Assembly (NCBI GenBank): GCA_019417325.1
Contig: DXVO01000020.1
Location: 1-64,000 of the forward strand
Direction of reading: 5' to 3'
DNA: 64,000 nt
DNA from: Parabacteroides sp.
GTDB taxonomy: Bacteria; Bacteroidota; Bacteroidia; Bacteroidales; Tannerellaceae
The notes beneath the pieces were generated by a model. The model was not told where the DNA came from. It saw only the letters and a list, made by a program, of their open reading frames with translations, and did not search any database. This document shows positions 43,913 through 53,375 of this stretch, in pieces. The position numbers and the translations under genes were made by a program. Each line of letters opens with the position of its first letter. Position 1 is the stretch's first letter.

Positions 43913-45709
43913 TTATCTTCCCTGACGTTTACGCTCTATTTCATCCAGGATGACTTTACGCATACGCATATTATTAGGAGTGATTTCCACATATTCATCA
44001 CCCTTAATATATTCCAACGCATCTTCCAAGCTGAATACAATAGGAGGAGCCAATGATACTTTATCATCAGAACCGGAAGCACGCATATTGGTCAGTTTCT
44101 TTGATTTGGTAACATTTACAACCAAATCATTATCTTTCGAATGTTCACCTACAACTTGTCCGGCATAGACTTCTTCACCCGGTGCAATAAAGAAACGTCC
44201 GCGTGATTGAAGGTTATTCAAGGCATAAGCAAAAGCAGAGCCTGTTTCCATAGCAATAATAGAACCGTTCACACGACGTTCGATTTCACCTTTCCAAGGT
44301 TGGTATTCAAGAAAACGGTGTGCCATAATCGCTTCACCGGCAGAGGCTGTCAACACTGCATTGTTTAAACCGATGATACCACGGGAAGGAATTGTAAATT
44401 CCAGGTGCATACGGCCATTCTTGCTTTCCATCATGGTCATTTCACCCTTACGTTTTGTCACCATATCGATGATGCGGCTGGAACAATCTTCCGGCAGGTT
44501 AACTGTAAGCTGTTCAACCGGCTCGCATTTCTCACCATTGATTTCTTTGATGATTACCTGCGGCTGACCGACCTGCAATTCATACCCTTCGCGGCGCATT
44601 GTTTCAATCAATACAGACAAGTGAAGCACACCGCGTCCGTATACTAACCATGAATCGGCTGATTCAGTCGGAACTACACGCAAAGCCAGGTTCTTATCCA
44701 ACTCTTTCTGTAAACGGTCATAGATATGACGTGAAGTAACGAATTTACCATCTTTTCCGAAGAACGGAGAATTGTTGATAGTGAAGAGCATAGACATTGT
44801 CGGCTCATCAATAGCTATTGTAGGCAGTGGTTCCGGTTCATTTACATCGGCAATTGTTTCCCCGATTTCGAAACCATCAATACCAACAATTGCACAAATA
44901 TCACCGGATTTAACTGACGAAACTTTCGTACGTCCTAATCCTTCAAATACATCAACTTCTTTGATTCTGGATTTAACCATCGACCCATCGCGTTTGCAAA
45001 GCATGATATCCTGGCCTTCTTTCAACTCTCCACGATGAACACGTCCTACCGCAATACGTCCTACATATTTAGAATAATCCAAAGAAGTAATTAGCATCTG
45101 GGGAGTTCCTTCCAATATCTGGGGTTCCGGAATATATTCGATAATAGCGTCCAGCAACGCATAAATATCTTCTTTCGGTTCCTTCCAGTCCGTAGACATC
45201 CAACCCTGTTTTGCAGAGCCGTAGATAGTCGGAAAGTCCAACTGTTCTTCCGTAGCATCCAAGCTGAACATCAGGTCGAACACCATTTCCTGCACTTCCG
45301 AAGGACGGCAGTTCGGTTTATCGACCTTATTAATAACTACGATTGGTTTTAACCCCATCTGAATAGCTTTCTGAAGAACAAAACGGGTCTGAGGCATCGG
45401 ACCTTCGAAGGCATCTACCAACAAAAGGCAACCGTCTGCCATATTCAGTACACGTTCAACTTCACCTCCGAAATCGGCGTGTCCCGGAGTATCAATAATA
45501 TTGATTTTGCAATCCTTGTAATTAATAGATACGTTTTTGGCGAGAATTGTAATTCCTCGTTCACGTTCCAAATCATTGTTGTCCAGGAACTGGTCCGGCT
45601 CTGCCTGTCCTTCACGGAAAAGCTTACCGGCTAATAACATCTTATCCACGAGCGTCGTTTTGCCGTGGTCTACGTGCGCGATAATCGCGATGTTTCTGAT
45701 TTTTTGCAT
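43913..45709 (-). CDS. typA: Translational GTPase TypA/BipA
   Basis: The 598-residue ribosome-associated GTPase of the elongation-factor superfamily is involved in ribosome assembly under stress or cold. G motifs are AHVDHGKTTL (G1), the switch DLERERGITI, DTPGHADFGG (G3) and NKVDKPNC (G4). The BipA-specific C-terminal region contains GIIGLNNAVLTASAGEAIMA and ends MRKVILDEIERKRQ. The length is standard. It is monocistronic and convergent with the secreted hypothetical protein. Confidence 0.97.
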   Translation of the reverse strand: MQKIRNIAIIAHVDHGKTTLVDKMLLAGKLFREGQAEPDQFLDNNDLERERGITILAKNVSINYKDCKINIIDTPGHADFGGEVERVLNMADGCLLLVDAFEGPMPQTRFVLQKAIQMGLKPIVVINKVDKPNCRPSEVQEMVFDLMFSLDATEEQLDFPTIYGSAKQGWMSTDWKEPKEDIYALLDAIIEYIPEPQILEGTPQMLITSLDYSKYVGRIAVGRVHRGELKEGQDIMLCKRDGSMVKSRIKEVDVFEGLGRTKVSSVKSGDICAIVGIDGFEIGETIADVNEPEPLPTIAIDEPTMSMLFTINNSPFFGKDGKFVTSRHIYDRLQKELDKNLALRVVPTESADSWLVYGRGVLHLSVLIETMRREGYELQVGQPQVIIKEINGEKCEPVEQLTVNLPEDCSSRIIDMVTKRKGEMTMMESKNGRMHLEFTIPSRGIIGLNNAVLTASAGEAIMAHRFLEYQPWKGEIERRVNGSIIAMETGSAFAYALNNLQSRGRFFIAPGEEVYAGQVVGEHSKDNDLVVNVTKSKKLTNMRASGSDDKVSLAPPIVFSLEDALEYIKGDEYVEITPNNMRMRKVILDEIERKRQGR

Positions 45710-45730
45710 CGAAGACTAATTTATTGGCTG

Positions 45731-45738
45731 CAAAAATA
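45731..45738 (-). promoter_or_regulatory. -7 element for typA
   Basis: The minus strand reads TATTTTTG, matching TAnnTTTG, 22 bases before the typA ATG. Confidence 0.6.
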
Positions 45739-45802
45739 CGACTTTTTTACGATATCTATGTGATATTCATACGTCAAAATGAAAAAAGTAAAAGAAAATC
45801 CC

Positions 45803-45832
45803 TTGCTAATCAAAAACTAATACCTACCTTTG
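45803..45832 (+). promoter_or_regulatory. Promoter of rpsO
   Basis: TTG (45803-45805) and TACCTTTG (45825-45832) are separated by 19 bases, matching the -33 and -7 spacing. The ATG follows 48 bases later. Confidence 0.65.
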
Positions 45833-45880
45833 TCCCCGCTTAGATAACATAGTATTAATTTATTAAAGTACAAAAGAATC

Positions 45881-46150
45881 ATGTATTTAGATTCAGCAAA
45901 AAAACAAGAACTTTTTGAAAAGTATGGCAAATCAGCTACAGACACAGGTTCTGCAGAAAGCCAGATTGCTTTATTTACAGTACGTATCGCTCACCTGACT
46001 GAGCACCTGAAAGCTAATCACAAAGATTACAGCACAGAACGCGCACTGAAAATGTTGGTAGGTAAGCGTCGTCGTTTATTGGATTATCTGATCAAAACAG
46101 ATATTACAAGATATCGTGCTATCATCAAAGAACTTGGTATCAGAAAGTAA
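45881..46150 (+). CDS. rpsO: 30S ribosomal protein S15
   Basis: The 89-residue primary 16S rRNA-binding protein of the small-subunit platform has the family signature (TGSAESQIALFTVRIAHLTE, then HKDYSTERALKMLVGKRRRL). It is monocistronic with a promoter and a strong terminator, and is not linked to pnp as it is in E. coli. Confidence 0.98.
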   Translation: MYLDSAKKQELFEKYGKSATDTGSAESQIALFTVRIAHLTEHLKANHKDYSTERALKMLVGKRRRLLDYLIKTDITRYRAIIKELGIRK

Positions 46151-46172
46151 TTATTCTCTTTGGAGATACTAT

Positions 46173-46208
46173 AAAAAGGATAACCTCTTGCGGGGTTATC
46201 CTTTTTTT
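46173..46208 (+). terminator. Terminator of rpsO
   Basis: AAAAAGGATAACC and GGTTATCCTTTTT pair over a 13-bp stem with an 8-base loop, ending in seven Ts. Confidence 0.94.
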
Positions 46209-46245
46209 CTTTCACAAATATCCTTTTAAAAATGAAAAATTAATG

Positions 46246-46253
46246 TACATTTG
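46246..46253 (+). promoter_or_regulatory. -7 element for the XRE-cupin/ligase pair
   Basis: TACATTTG matches TAnnTTTG and lies 48 bases before the ATG. Confidence 0.6.
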
Positions 46254-46301
46254 CCGCCATTAGTTACAATTTAATAGCAATCAATAAAATAAATCATACT
46301 T

Positions 46302-46886
46302 ATGGGGAACAACAAGATTATTGGTGCAAAAATTAAAAGCATCCGCGAATCGAAACAATTAACAATAGAGGAAGTTGCCGAACGATCGGGATTAAGTATT
46401 GAACAAATAGAACGTATAGAAGGCAACATAGACTTTCCCTCATTAGCTCCGTTAATTAAAATAGCCAGAGTATTAGGTGTACGCCTGGGCACTTTCCTGG
46501 ACGACCAGTCTGAACTGGGACCTGTTATCTGCCGTAAAAAAGACAGCAATGAAACAAATAGCATAGGATTTACGAATAACTCCGTTAAGGCACGCAAACA
46601 TATGGAATACCATTCTTTGTCGCAAGACAAATCCGGACGCCACATGGAACCGTTCCTGATAGATGTTGCTCCTTCTGAAGAAGGTGTCGATTTTGTATTG
46701 TCAACCCACGAAGGTGAAGAATTTATATATGTATTGGAAGGTGTACTTGAAATCAATTACGGCAAAAATACATATGTCCTGGAAGAAGGCGACAGCATTT
46801 ACTATGATTCAATTGTCGCCCACCATGTACATGCCGCAGCCGATAATACAGCTAAAATTTTAGGTGTAGTATACACTCCTTATTAA
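46302..46886 (+). CDS. XRE-family regulator with C-terminal cupin
   Basis: The 194-residue transcription factor has an N-terminal Cro/C1-type helix-turn-helix (about 5-65, IKSIRESKQLTIEEVAERSG and LSIEQIERIEG). A C-terminal cupin_2 sensor domain (about 115-190) includes HEGEEFIYVLEGVLEINYG and EEGDSIYYDSIVAHHVHAAA. The cupin probably binds a small effector. The gene lies 13 bases upstream of an acyl-CoA ligase in the same orientation, a common pairing in Bacteroidales. It therefore probably regulates that ligase according to a fatty-acid-like or CoA-related signal. Confidence 0.93.
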   Translation: MGNNKIIGAKIKSIRESKQLTIEEVAERSGLSIEQIERIEGNIDFPSLAPLIKIARVLGVRLGTFLDDQSELGPVICRKKDSNETNSIGFTNNSVKARKHMEYHSLSQDKSGRHMEPFLIDVAPSEEGVDFVLSTHEGEEFIYVLEGVLEINYGKNTYVLEEGDSIYYDSIVAHHVHAAADNTAKILGVVYTPY

Positions 46887-46899
46887 TATCCGGGCTGTT

Positions 46900-48555
46900 A
46901 TGGAAGTACAATTACAAAATAAGACACTCGGACAGTGGATGGAACACTGGGCCGAAACTACTCCGGATAAAGAATACCTGGTATATTCCGACCGTGACCT
47001 ACGTTTCACGTGGAAAGAGTTCAATGAACGGGTAGACAGGATGGCGAAAGGAATGCTGTCTATCGGCATTAAGCACGGAACTCACGTTGGTATCTGGGCA
47101 ACGAATGTGCCCGACTGGTTGACCTTCCTGTATGCCGGTGCCAAAATCGGAGCTGTTTTAGTAACGATAAATACGAACTACAAACAGAACGAACTGGAAT
47201 TTCTGGTCGAAAATGCAGATATACATACTTTATGCATTACCGATGGTGTATTCGATGGAAGCTATATAGATATGGTATATACCATGCTTCCTGAGTTAAA
47301 AGAATCACAACGCGGATACCTGAAAAGTAAACGTTTCCCGGTATTGAAGAACGTAGTATACATCGGACAGGAAAAATACCGTGGGATGTATAACACTCCG
47401 GAATTACTTTTGCTGGGAGAAAATATTAGTGACGATAAACTGGATGCAGCCAAAAAACTTGTCGATTGCCATGATGTAGTCAACATGCAATATACTTCCG
47501 GCACGACCGGTTTCCCTAAAGGGGTTATGTTGACGCATTACAATATTGCCAACAACGGCCTGCTGACCGGCGAACATATGAAGTTCACCCCTGCGGACAA
47601 GCTCTGCTGTTGCGTACCTCTTTTCCACTGCTTCGGTGTTGTCCTGGCTTCCATGAATGTGCTGACACACGGTTGTACACAGGTGATGGTCGAGAAGTTT
47701 GACCCGCTGGTCGTACTGGCCTCCATACACAAAGAACGGTGTACGGCTCTTTATGGGGTGCCCACGATGTTTATCGCCGAGTTGAACCATCCGATGTTCC
47801 CGATGTTCGACCTCACCTCACTCCGTACCGGAATTATGGCAGGTTCGCTTTGTCCGGTTGAATTGATGCGCCAGGTAGAAGAAAAGATGTTCATGCGTGT
47901 AACCAGTGTATATGGGCTGACCGAGACATCGCCGGGTATGACACACTCCCGTATCGATGATTCCGCAGATATACGGTATAATACAGTCGGACGCGATTAC
48001 GAATTTACAGAAGTGCGTGTTATCGACCCCGAAACAGGCGAAGAATGCCCGGTCGGCGTACAGGGAGAAATGTGTAACCGTGGCTACAACACCATGAAAG
48101 GTTATTATAATAATCCTGCCGCTACCAACGAAGTAATCGACAAAAGCGGCTTCCTTCATAGCGGCGACCTCGGCGTAAAAGATGAAAACGGGAACTACCG
48201 TATCACCGGACGTATCAAGGATATGATTATCCGCGGAGGCGAAAATATCTATCCGCGCGAAATCGAAGAATTCCTCTACCACCTGGAAGGAGTCAAAGAT
48301 GTGCAGGTCGCAGCCGTTCCTTCCAAGAAATACGGGGAAGAAGTCGGTGCTTTTATCATCCTCCACGAAGGAATTTCTCTGACGGAAGAGATCGTAAAAG
48401 ACTTCTGCCGCGGTAAAATCGCCCGCCATAAAATACCGAAATACATCTTCTTCGTTGATACTTTCCCGATGACCGGAAGCGGTAAAATCCAAAAGTTCAA
48501 ACTGAAAGATTTAGGACTGCAATTATTACAGGAAAAAGGTATCGAACCGGTTTAA
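46900..48555 (+). CDS. Acyl-CoA synthetase (AMP-forming), cotranscribed with XRE-cupin
   Basis: The 551-residue ANL-superfamily ligase should adenylate a carboxylic acid and transfer it to CoA. Motifs in order: MQYTSGTTGFPKGVMLTHYN (phosphate loop), YGLTETSPGM, LGVKDENGNYRITGRIKDMI, RGGENIYPREIEEFLY, and the catalytic Lys region MTGSGKIQKFKLK. It resembles medium- or short-chain FadK/AcsA-like enzymes more than the 602-residue ligase at 1.4 kb. The gene follows the XRE-cupin gene closely. A palindromic repeat element follows the stop. Confidence 0.93.
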   Translation: MEVQLQNKTLGQWMEHWAETTPDKEYLVYSDRDLRFTWKEFNERVDRMAKGMLSIGIKHGTHVGIWATNVPDWLTFLYAGAKIGAVLVTINTNYKQNELEFLVENADIHTLCITDGVFDGSYIDMVYTMLPELKESQRGYLKSKRFPVLKNVVYIGQEKYRGMYNTPELLLLGENISDDKLDAAKKLVDCHDVVNMQYTSGTTGFPKGVMLTHYNIANNGLLTGEHMKFTPADKLCCCVPLFHCFGVVLASMNVLTHGCTQVMVEKFDPLVVLASIHKERCTALYGVPTMFIAELNHPMFPMFDLTSLRTGIMAGSLCPVELMRQVEEKMFMRVTSVYGLTETSPGMTHSRIDDSADIRYNTVGRDYEFTEVRVIDPETGEECPVGVQGEMCNRGYNTMKGYYNNPAATNEVIDKSGFLHSGDLGVKDENGNYRITGRIKDMIIRGGENIYPREIEEFLYHLEGVKDVQVAAVPSKKYGEEVGAFIILHEGISLTEEIVKDFCRGKIARHKIPKYIFFVDTFPMTGSGKIQKFKLKDLGLQLLQEKGIEPV

Positions 48556-48567
48556 TTTATACCGTTA

Positions 48568-48659
48568 ACAGTTGACATGTGACAGTTGGTAGTTAGGCTC
48601 GCTTCCGGTATGGAAACCGGTTGAAGCGAGAATAGCCGTCAACTGTCACTTGTCAATTA
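48568..48659. repeat. Palindromic repeat element (copy 1) upstream of ahcY
   Basis: The left arm (48570-48588, AGTTGACATGTGACAGTTG) pairs with the right arm (48640-48658) at 17 of 19 positions. An inner GCTCGCTTC...GAAGCGAG stem closes the element. It is built of TTGACA/TGTCAA words and could form a long hairpin, possibly ending the ligase transcript. Confidence 0.75.
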
Positions 48660-48696
48660 TAGACTAAAAAAACAACATTTACTCCGCTCTTTTTCT

Positions 48697-48704
48697 TACC
48701 TTTG
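48697..48704 (+). promoter_or_regulatory. -7 element for ahcY
   Basis: TACCTTTG matches TAnnTTTG and lies 35 bases before the ATG. Confidence 0.6.
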
Positions 48705-48739
48705 TTGCCGAATATTCAAATTAATAATACGATTTAATA

Positions 48740-50158
48740 ATGGTATCTTTATTTCCAACAGATTTGCCATACAAAGTGGCAGATATGAATCTGGTGGATT
48801 TCGGTCGCAAAGAGATTGAAATCGCCGAACACGAAATGCCGGGTCTTATGGCTCTTCGCCAGAAATATGCTGATCAGAAACCACTGAAAGGCGCACGTAT
48901 CACCGGCTCACTGCACATGACTATCCAGACGGCAGTGTTAATCGAAACATTAGTTGCGTTGGGAGCAGATGTCCGTTGGGCAAGCTGCAACATCTTCTCC
49001 ACACAGGACCATGCTGCGGCAGCTATTGCGGCAAGTGGAGTTCCTGTTTTTGCCTGGAAAGGTGAAACACTGGAAGAATACTGGTGGTGTACCGAAATGG
49101 CACTCCGTTTCCCCGGTGGTAAAGGACCGCATATGATTGTAGACGATGGTGGCGACGCCTCTCTGCTGATACATATGGGATACCGCGCAGAGAATGATGC
49201 AGAAACCATTAACCGTAAAGGCAGTAACCATGAAGAGCAGGTAATTCTGGATACTCTTCACCGTATTCTTGAAGAAGATAATGCACGCTGGCATCGTACG
49301 GTTGCTGAAATGAAAGGTGTTTCCGAAGAAACAACAACAGGTGTACACCGTTTGTACCAGATGATGGAAAGAGGCGAGCTGCTGGTTCCCGCCATCAATG
49401 TAAACGACTCCGTTACAAAATCCAAGTTTGACAATCTATATGGCTGCCGCGAATCGTTGGCAGACGGTATCAAACGTGCTACAGATGTTATGATTGCAGG
49501 AAAAGTCGTTGTCGTTGCAGGATATGGTGATGTAGGAAAAGGATGTTCACATTCCATGCGTTCATACGGAGCCCGTGTGCTGGTAACTGAAATTGACCCG
49601 ATTTGTGCTTTACAGGCAGCTATGGAGGGTTTTGAAGTTACAACAATGGAAGAAGCTGTAAAAGAAGGTAATATCTTCGTTACGACAACCGGGAACTGCG
49701 ACATTATCACAATCGAACATATGTCACAGATGAAGGATCAGGCTATTGTTTGTAACATCGGTCACTTCGATAATGAGATACAGGTAGAGAAGTTGGTTAA
49801 CTTCCCGAATATCAAACACACCAACATTAAACCGCAGGTTGATAAATATACATTCCCGACAGGAAACTCTATTTTCTTGCTGGCAGAAGGTCGTTTGGTT
49901 AACCTGGGCTGTGCAACCGGTCATCCTTCTTTTGTAATGAGCAATTCCTTCACCAACCAGGTATTGGCACAGATGGATTTATGGACAATGCCTTATGAAA
50001 TAGGCGTATATCGTCTGCCTAAACGTCTGGACGAAGAAGTTGCACGTCTTCACCTCGAACGTATCGGTGTAAAACTGAGCAAACTGACACAGAAACAGGC
50101 TGATTATATAGGTGTTCCTGTAGAAGGACCCTATAAAGCGGACCACTACAGATACTAA
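48740..50158 (+). CDS. ahcY: Adenosylhomocysteinase (SAH hydrolase)
   Basis: The 472-residue NAD-dependent enzyme splits S-adenosylhomocysteine into adenosine and homocysteine, relieving product inhibition of methyltransferases. The NAD-binding motif VVVAGYGDVGKGCSHSMRSY, the substrate-side KPLKGARITGSLHMTIQTAV, and the C-terminal YKADHYRY, whose Lys and Tyr complete the NAD site, are present. It has the insertion typical of the long bacterial form (AENDAETINRKGSNHEEQVI). It is monocistronic and flanked on both sides by TTGACA-type palindromic elements. Confidence 0.98.
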   Translation: MVSLFPTDLPYKVADMNLVDFGRKEIEIAEHEMPGLMALRQKYADQKPLKGARITGSLHMTIQTAVLIETLVALGADVRWASCNIFSTQDHAAAAIAASGVPVFAWKGETLEEYWWCTEMALRFPGGKGPHMIVDDGGDASLLIHMGYRAENDAETINRKGSNHEEQVILDTLHRILEEDNARWHRTVAEMKGVSEETTTGVHRLYQMMERGELLVPAINVNDSVTKSKFDNLYGCRESLADGIKRATDVMIAGKVVVVAGYGDVGKGCSHSMRSYGARVLVTEIDPICALQAAMEGFEVTTMEEAVKEGNIFVTTTGNCDIITIEHMSQMKDQAIVCNIGHFDNEIQVEKLVNFPNIKHTNIKPQVDKYTFPTGNSIFLLAEGRLVNLGCATGHPSFVMSNSFTNQVLAQMDLWTMPYEIGVYRLPKRLDEEVARLHLERIGVKLSKLTQKQADYIGVPVEGPYKADHYRY

Positions 50159-50160
50159 TT

Positions 50161-50274
50161 CAGTTGACAGGCGACAATTGACAGTTGACCGTTAGGCTTT
50201 ACATCCAGTTTGTAAATTGAATAAAAGCCGGAATGATTGTTAACTATCAGTTGTCAACTGTCGATTATCAACTG
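50161..50274. repeat. Palindromic repeat element (copy 2) downstream of ahcY
   Basis: The left arm (50161-50194) is made of CAGTTGACA-like words, and the right arm (50239-50273) is roughly its reverse complement. An inner GGCTTT...AAAGCC pair lies between them. It is the same type of element as at 48568-48659 and occupies the whole gap between ahcY and the heptose operon, so the operon promoter is not obvious. Confidence 0.75.
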
Positions 50275-50282
50275 ATTTCGCG

Positions 50283-51074
50283 ATGCAGAAAAGACATTCC
50301 GACAGGGTTTTATATTTTAGAGAGCAAGCCTATACCACTCAAAAATACGTTATCCCTTTTATAGAAAAGCATCATCCAATAACAGCCGAAACTACAGTGT
50401 TGGAGATTGGGTGTGGAGAAGGGGGTAATATTCAACCATTTCTGGATTTAGGTTGCAAGGTAACCGGTATCGACCTCAATGGCGTACAGATAGAGAAAGC
50501 CAAAGATTTTTATGCCAACCACCCTAATTATTCGAACCTTTCACTGATTTGCCGGGATATTTACCAGGTAACCGACCTGGATGAAACTTTCGATATTATC
50601 ATTATTCGCGATGTCATCGAGCATATCCCCAACCAGGAAAGATTTCTTCCTTTTATTAAACGTTTTCTAAATTCTCGGGGTGTTATTTTTGTAGCATTTC
50701 CTCCCTGGCAAAACCCATTCGGAGGACATCAACAGATTTGCAGCAATAAGTATTTATCCCATCTTCCGTGGATACATTTGCTTCCCCGCAGTTTATATAA
50801 AAAATTGCTGGAATGGGGAGGTATAAATCCGAATGAACTACTGGAAATTAAGGATACCGGGATTTCCCTCGAACGCTATCTATCCATTGTAAACAAAGAA
50901 CAATACAATATAAAAGAAGAGGTACTCTATTTCATCAATCCTAATTATGAAATAAAGTTCGGGCTCCGTCCCCGCGAATTATGGAAACTATTAAATATTC
51001 CCTATATTCGTAATTTCTATACGACATGCGGATATTATTTATTAGACCTGAAAACAGAACAAAATGATTTATAG
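50283..51074 (+). CDS. SAM-dependent methyltransferase (glycan operon)
   Basis: The 263-residue class I methyltransferase has SAM motif I (VLEIGCGEGGNIQPFLDLG), followed by an acidic residue (VTGIDLN) and IIRDVIEHIPNQERFL. The C-terminal half is specific to glycan-associated members (FPPWQNPFGGHQQICSNKYL). As the first gene of the heptose operon, overlapping hddA by 11 bases, it probably methylates a sugar of the glycan. A role in quinone or other small-molecule methylation is less likely given the context. Confidence 0.85.
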   Translation: MQKRHSDRVLYFREQAYTTQKYVIPFIEKHHPITAETTVLEIGCGEGGNIQPFLDLGCKVTGIDLNGVQIEKAKDFYANHPNYSNLSLICRDIYQVTDLDETFDIIIIRDVIEHIPNQERFLPFIKRFLNSRGVIFVAFPPWQNPFGGHQQICSNKYLSHLPWIHLLPRSLYKKLLEWGGINPNELLEIKDTGISLERYLSIVNKEQYNIKEEVLYFINPNYEIKFGLRPRELWKLLNIPYIRNFYTTCGYYLLDLKTEQNDL

Positions 51075-52101
51075 GAGTAAAGCGCCATTCCGGCTGGGTA
51101 TTGCAGGAGGAGGAACCGATGTTTCTCCTTATTCCGACATCTATGGAGGTGCCATACTGAATGTCACTATTAATTTATATGCCCATGCTACTATCCGCCC
51201 TTTGGACAACGGCAAAATCAGATTTGTACATATAAACGATAATATAGTAGAAGAATTTGATGCAATAAGCCAGCTTCCCCTCGAAGGGCCTTTGGTACTG
51301 CAACATGGTATTTATAATTCTATCGTTGCCAGACATAATAACGGCGAACCGCTCTCTTTTGAACTAATAACCAGTATGGATGTTCCTTCCGGTTCCGGAC
51401 TGGGAACTTCATCCACATTAGTCGTGTCCATCCTCGGGGCATTCACTGAATGGCTTAAACTGCCTCTCGGACGCTATGATATAGCTCATTATGCCTATGA
51501 AATAGAACGCATAGATCTGCAAATGGCAGGAGGGAGACAAGACCAGTATGCAGCCACTTTCGGAGGCGTCAATTTTATGGAGTTTCTGGAAAACGACCGC
51601 GTAATTGTAAACCCCTTACGAATTAATGATGATATTTTACAGGAATGGGCGATGAATACCGTCCTGTTTTATACGAACAAGCAACGCTGTTCCTCAAAAA
51701 TTATTGAAGAACAGGCTGAAAATGTAAAGAAACAAAATCTGGACTCGCTGGAAGCCATGCACAATGTTAAGAAAGAGGCGTTCCGTATGAAAAACTGCTT
51801 ATTGCGCGACGAATTATGGGAATTAGGAAAAGCCCTGAACTCGAGCTGGGACAACAAAAAGAAAATGGCTCGTCATATATCCAACGAGTTTATCGACCAT
51901 ATTTATGAAACAGCTATAGCTAATGGTGCTTTAGGTGGTAAAATCTCCGGAGCGGGAGGAGGAGGTTTTATGTTCTTCTATTGTCCCGGTAATACCTGTT
52001 ATAAGGTTTCCGAGGCATTGACAGACCTCAATATCGGTAATGTAAAGTATTTCGAATTTTGTAAAAGAGGACTTATCACATGGACTATAAAGGAATCATA
52101 A
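51064..52101 (+). CDS. hddA: D-glycero-D-manno-heptose 7-phosphate kinase
   Basis: The 345-residue GHMP-family kinase phosphorylates C1 of D-glycero-alpha-D-manno-heptose 7-phosphate. The HddA start RSKAPFRLGIAGGGTDVSPY, the phosphate loop PSGSGLGTSSTLVVS and GGKISGAGGGGFMFFY are all present. It overlaps the methyltransferase gene by 11 bases and gmhA by 22. Together with gmhA, gmhB and hddC it defines the GDP-linked (alpha-anomer) pathway, not the ADP-heptose pathway of LPS. Confidence 0.93.
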   Translation: MIYRSKAPFRLGIAGGGTDVSPYSDIYGGAILNVTINLYAHATIRPLDNGKIRFVHINDNIVEEFDAISQLPLEGPLVLQHGIYNSIVARHNNGEPLSFELITSMDVPSGSGLGTSSTLVVSILGAFTEWLKLPLGRYDIAHYAYEIERIDLQMAGGRQDQYAATFGGVNFMEFLENDRVIVNPLRINDDILQEWAMNTVLFYTNKQRCSSKIIEEQAENVKKQNLDSLEAMHNVKKEAFRMKNCLLRDELWELGKALNSSWDNKKKMARHISNEFIDHIYETAIANGALGGKISGAGGGGFMFFYCPGNTCYKVSEALTDLNIGNVKYFEFCKRGLITWTIKES

Positions 52102-52664
52102 AAGACAGGCTGTTACAGCATCAGGAAATAATCCAGCAAATCATAGCAGATCCGCAGTTGCATAATGCTATTAATGACGCAGTGGAAACTATTATTACCT
52201 GTTTCAAATATGGAGGTAAAGTTTATTTCTGTGGAAACGGAGGTAGTGCGGCGGATGCCCAACACCTTGCCGCTGAATTTTCCGGTAAGTTTTATATCGA
52301 CCGGAGAGTATTGCCGTCCGAAGCTTTACATTGCAACACTTCATATCTGACTGCCGTAGGCAACGACTACTCATTCGATATTATCTATGCACGCCTGATG
52401 TCTGGTTTAGGTAAGCCGGGAGATGTATTAATAGGTCTTTCCACTTCGGGAAACTCAACCAATATTGTCAAAGCCTTTGAGGTATGTAAAGAAAAAGGGA
52501 TTACAACGATTGCCTTTACCGGCAGAAGCGGAGGAGAATTAAAATCCAAGGCAGGAATCCTGATCAATGTTCCTTCAAGCGATACGCCACGCATACAGGA
52601 AGGACATATCACTATCGGACACATCATTTGTGAACTGGTTGAAGCTGCAATCTTTGATAAATAA
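52080..52664 (+). CDS. gmhA: Phosphoheptose isomerase
   Basis: The 194-residue SIS-domain enzyme converts sedoheptulose 7-phosphate to D-glycero-D-manno-heptose 7-phosphate, the first step of heptose synthesis. CGNGGSAADAQHLAAEFSGK, GLSTSGNSTNIV and the Zn-ligand region QEGHITIGHIICELVE are recognisable. It sits inside the heptose operon and overlaps hddA. Confidence 0.95.
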   Translation: MDYKGIIKDRLLQHQEIIQQIIADPQLHNAINDAVETIITCFKYGGKVYFCGNGGSAADAQHLAAEFSGKFYIDRRVLPSEALHCNTSYLTAVGNDYSFDIIYARLMSGLGKPGDVLIGLSTSGNSTNIVKAFEVCKEKGITTIAFTGRSGGELKSKAGILINVPSSDTPRIQEGHITIGHIICELVEAAIFDK

Positions 52665-52670
52665 ACAAAA

Positions 52671-53375
52671 ATGGAATGTATCATATTAGCAGGAGGAATG
52701 GGAACACGTTTACAAAGCGTCGTCTCGGATGTCCCTAAATGTATGGCTCCGGTAGCCGGTAGACCTTTCCTCCATTATTTATTGGAAACATTGGAGCAAA
52801 ACAGTTTTACCCATGTCATATTATCACTCGGATACAAACACGAAGTGATAGAAGAATGGATAAAAGGATTTCAAACGTCCCTGCAAATCAGTTCTGTCAT
52901 AGAGAAACAGCCTTTAGGAACCGGTGGAGCTGTAAAATTCGCTTTATCCCAAGCGAGCCAAGAAGAAGTCTTCATTTTAAACGGGGATACATTCCTGGAA
53001 ATTGATTATCCTGAAATGCTTGCAATACACCGGGATACACAAGCAAAAGCAACTCTTGCCTTGAAAAAAATGACAAATTTCGACCGCTACGGACTGGTTG
53101 AAACAGATTATCAAACCCATAAAATCAAAGCTTTTATAGAAAAGCAATTTTGTAAATCCGGACTAATAAACGGAGGAGTGTACCTGATAAACCGGAAGGA
53201 GCTACAAGAATATCCAGAAAAATTCTCTTTAGAAAAAGACTTTTTTGAAGCAATCGTGTCATCCGGCGGATTATCAGGATATATATCCGATGGGTATTTT
53301 ATTGATATTGGCATACCGGCAGATTATTCACAGGCTCAAATCGATTTCAGGGATGGGAAATATAAAACATTATAA
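52671..53375 (+). CDS. hddC: D-glycero-alpha-D-manno-heptose 1-phosphate guanylyltransferase
   Basis: The 234-residue nucleotidyltransferase has the LAGGMGTRLQSVVSDVPKCM nucleotide-binding start and an acidic NGDTFLEI motif. In this gene context it should make GDP-D-glycero-alpha-D-manno-heptose. Sequence alone would not exclude another sugar-1-phosphate substrate, but the hddA/gmhA/gmhB neighbours make the assignment firm. Confidence 0.9.
   Translation: MECIILAGGMGTRLQSVVSDVPKCMAPVAGRPFLHYLLETLEQNSFTHVILSLGYKHEVIEEWIKGFQTSLQISSVIEKQPLGTGGAVKFALSQASQEEVFILNGDTFLEIDYPEMLAIHRDTQAKATLALKKMTNFDRYGLVETDYQTHKIKAFIEKQFCKSGLINGGVYLINRKELQEYPEKFSLEKDFFEAIVSSGGLSGYISDGYFIDIGIPADYSQAQIDFRDGKYKTL

Noticed and set aside
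53245..53352. Possible longer gmhB.
   Set aside because: The extra 36 codons lie inside hddC and precede the HAD nucleophile motif with unrelated sequence.
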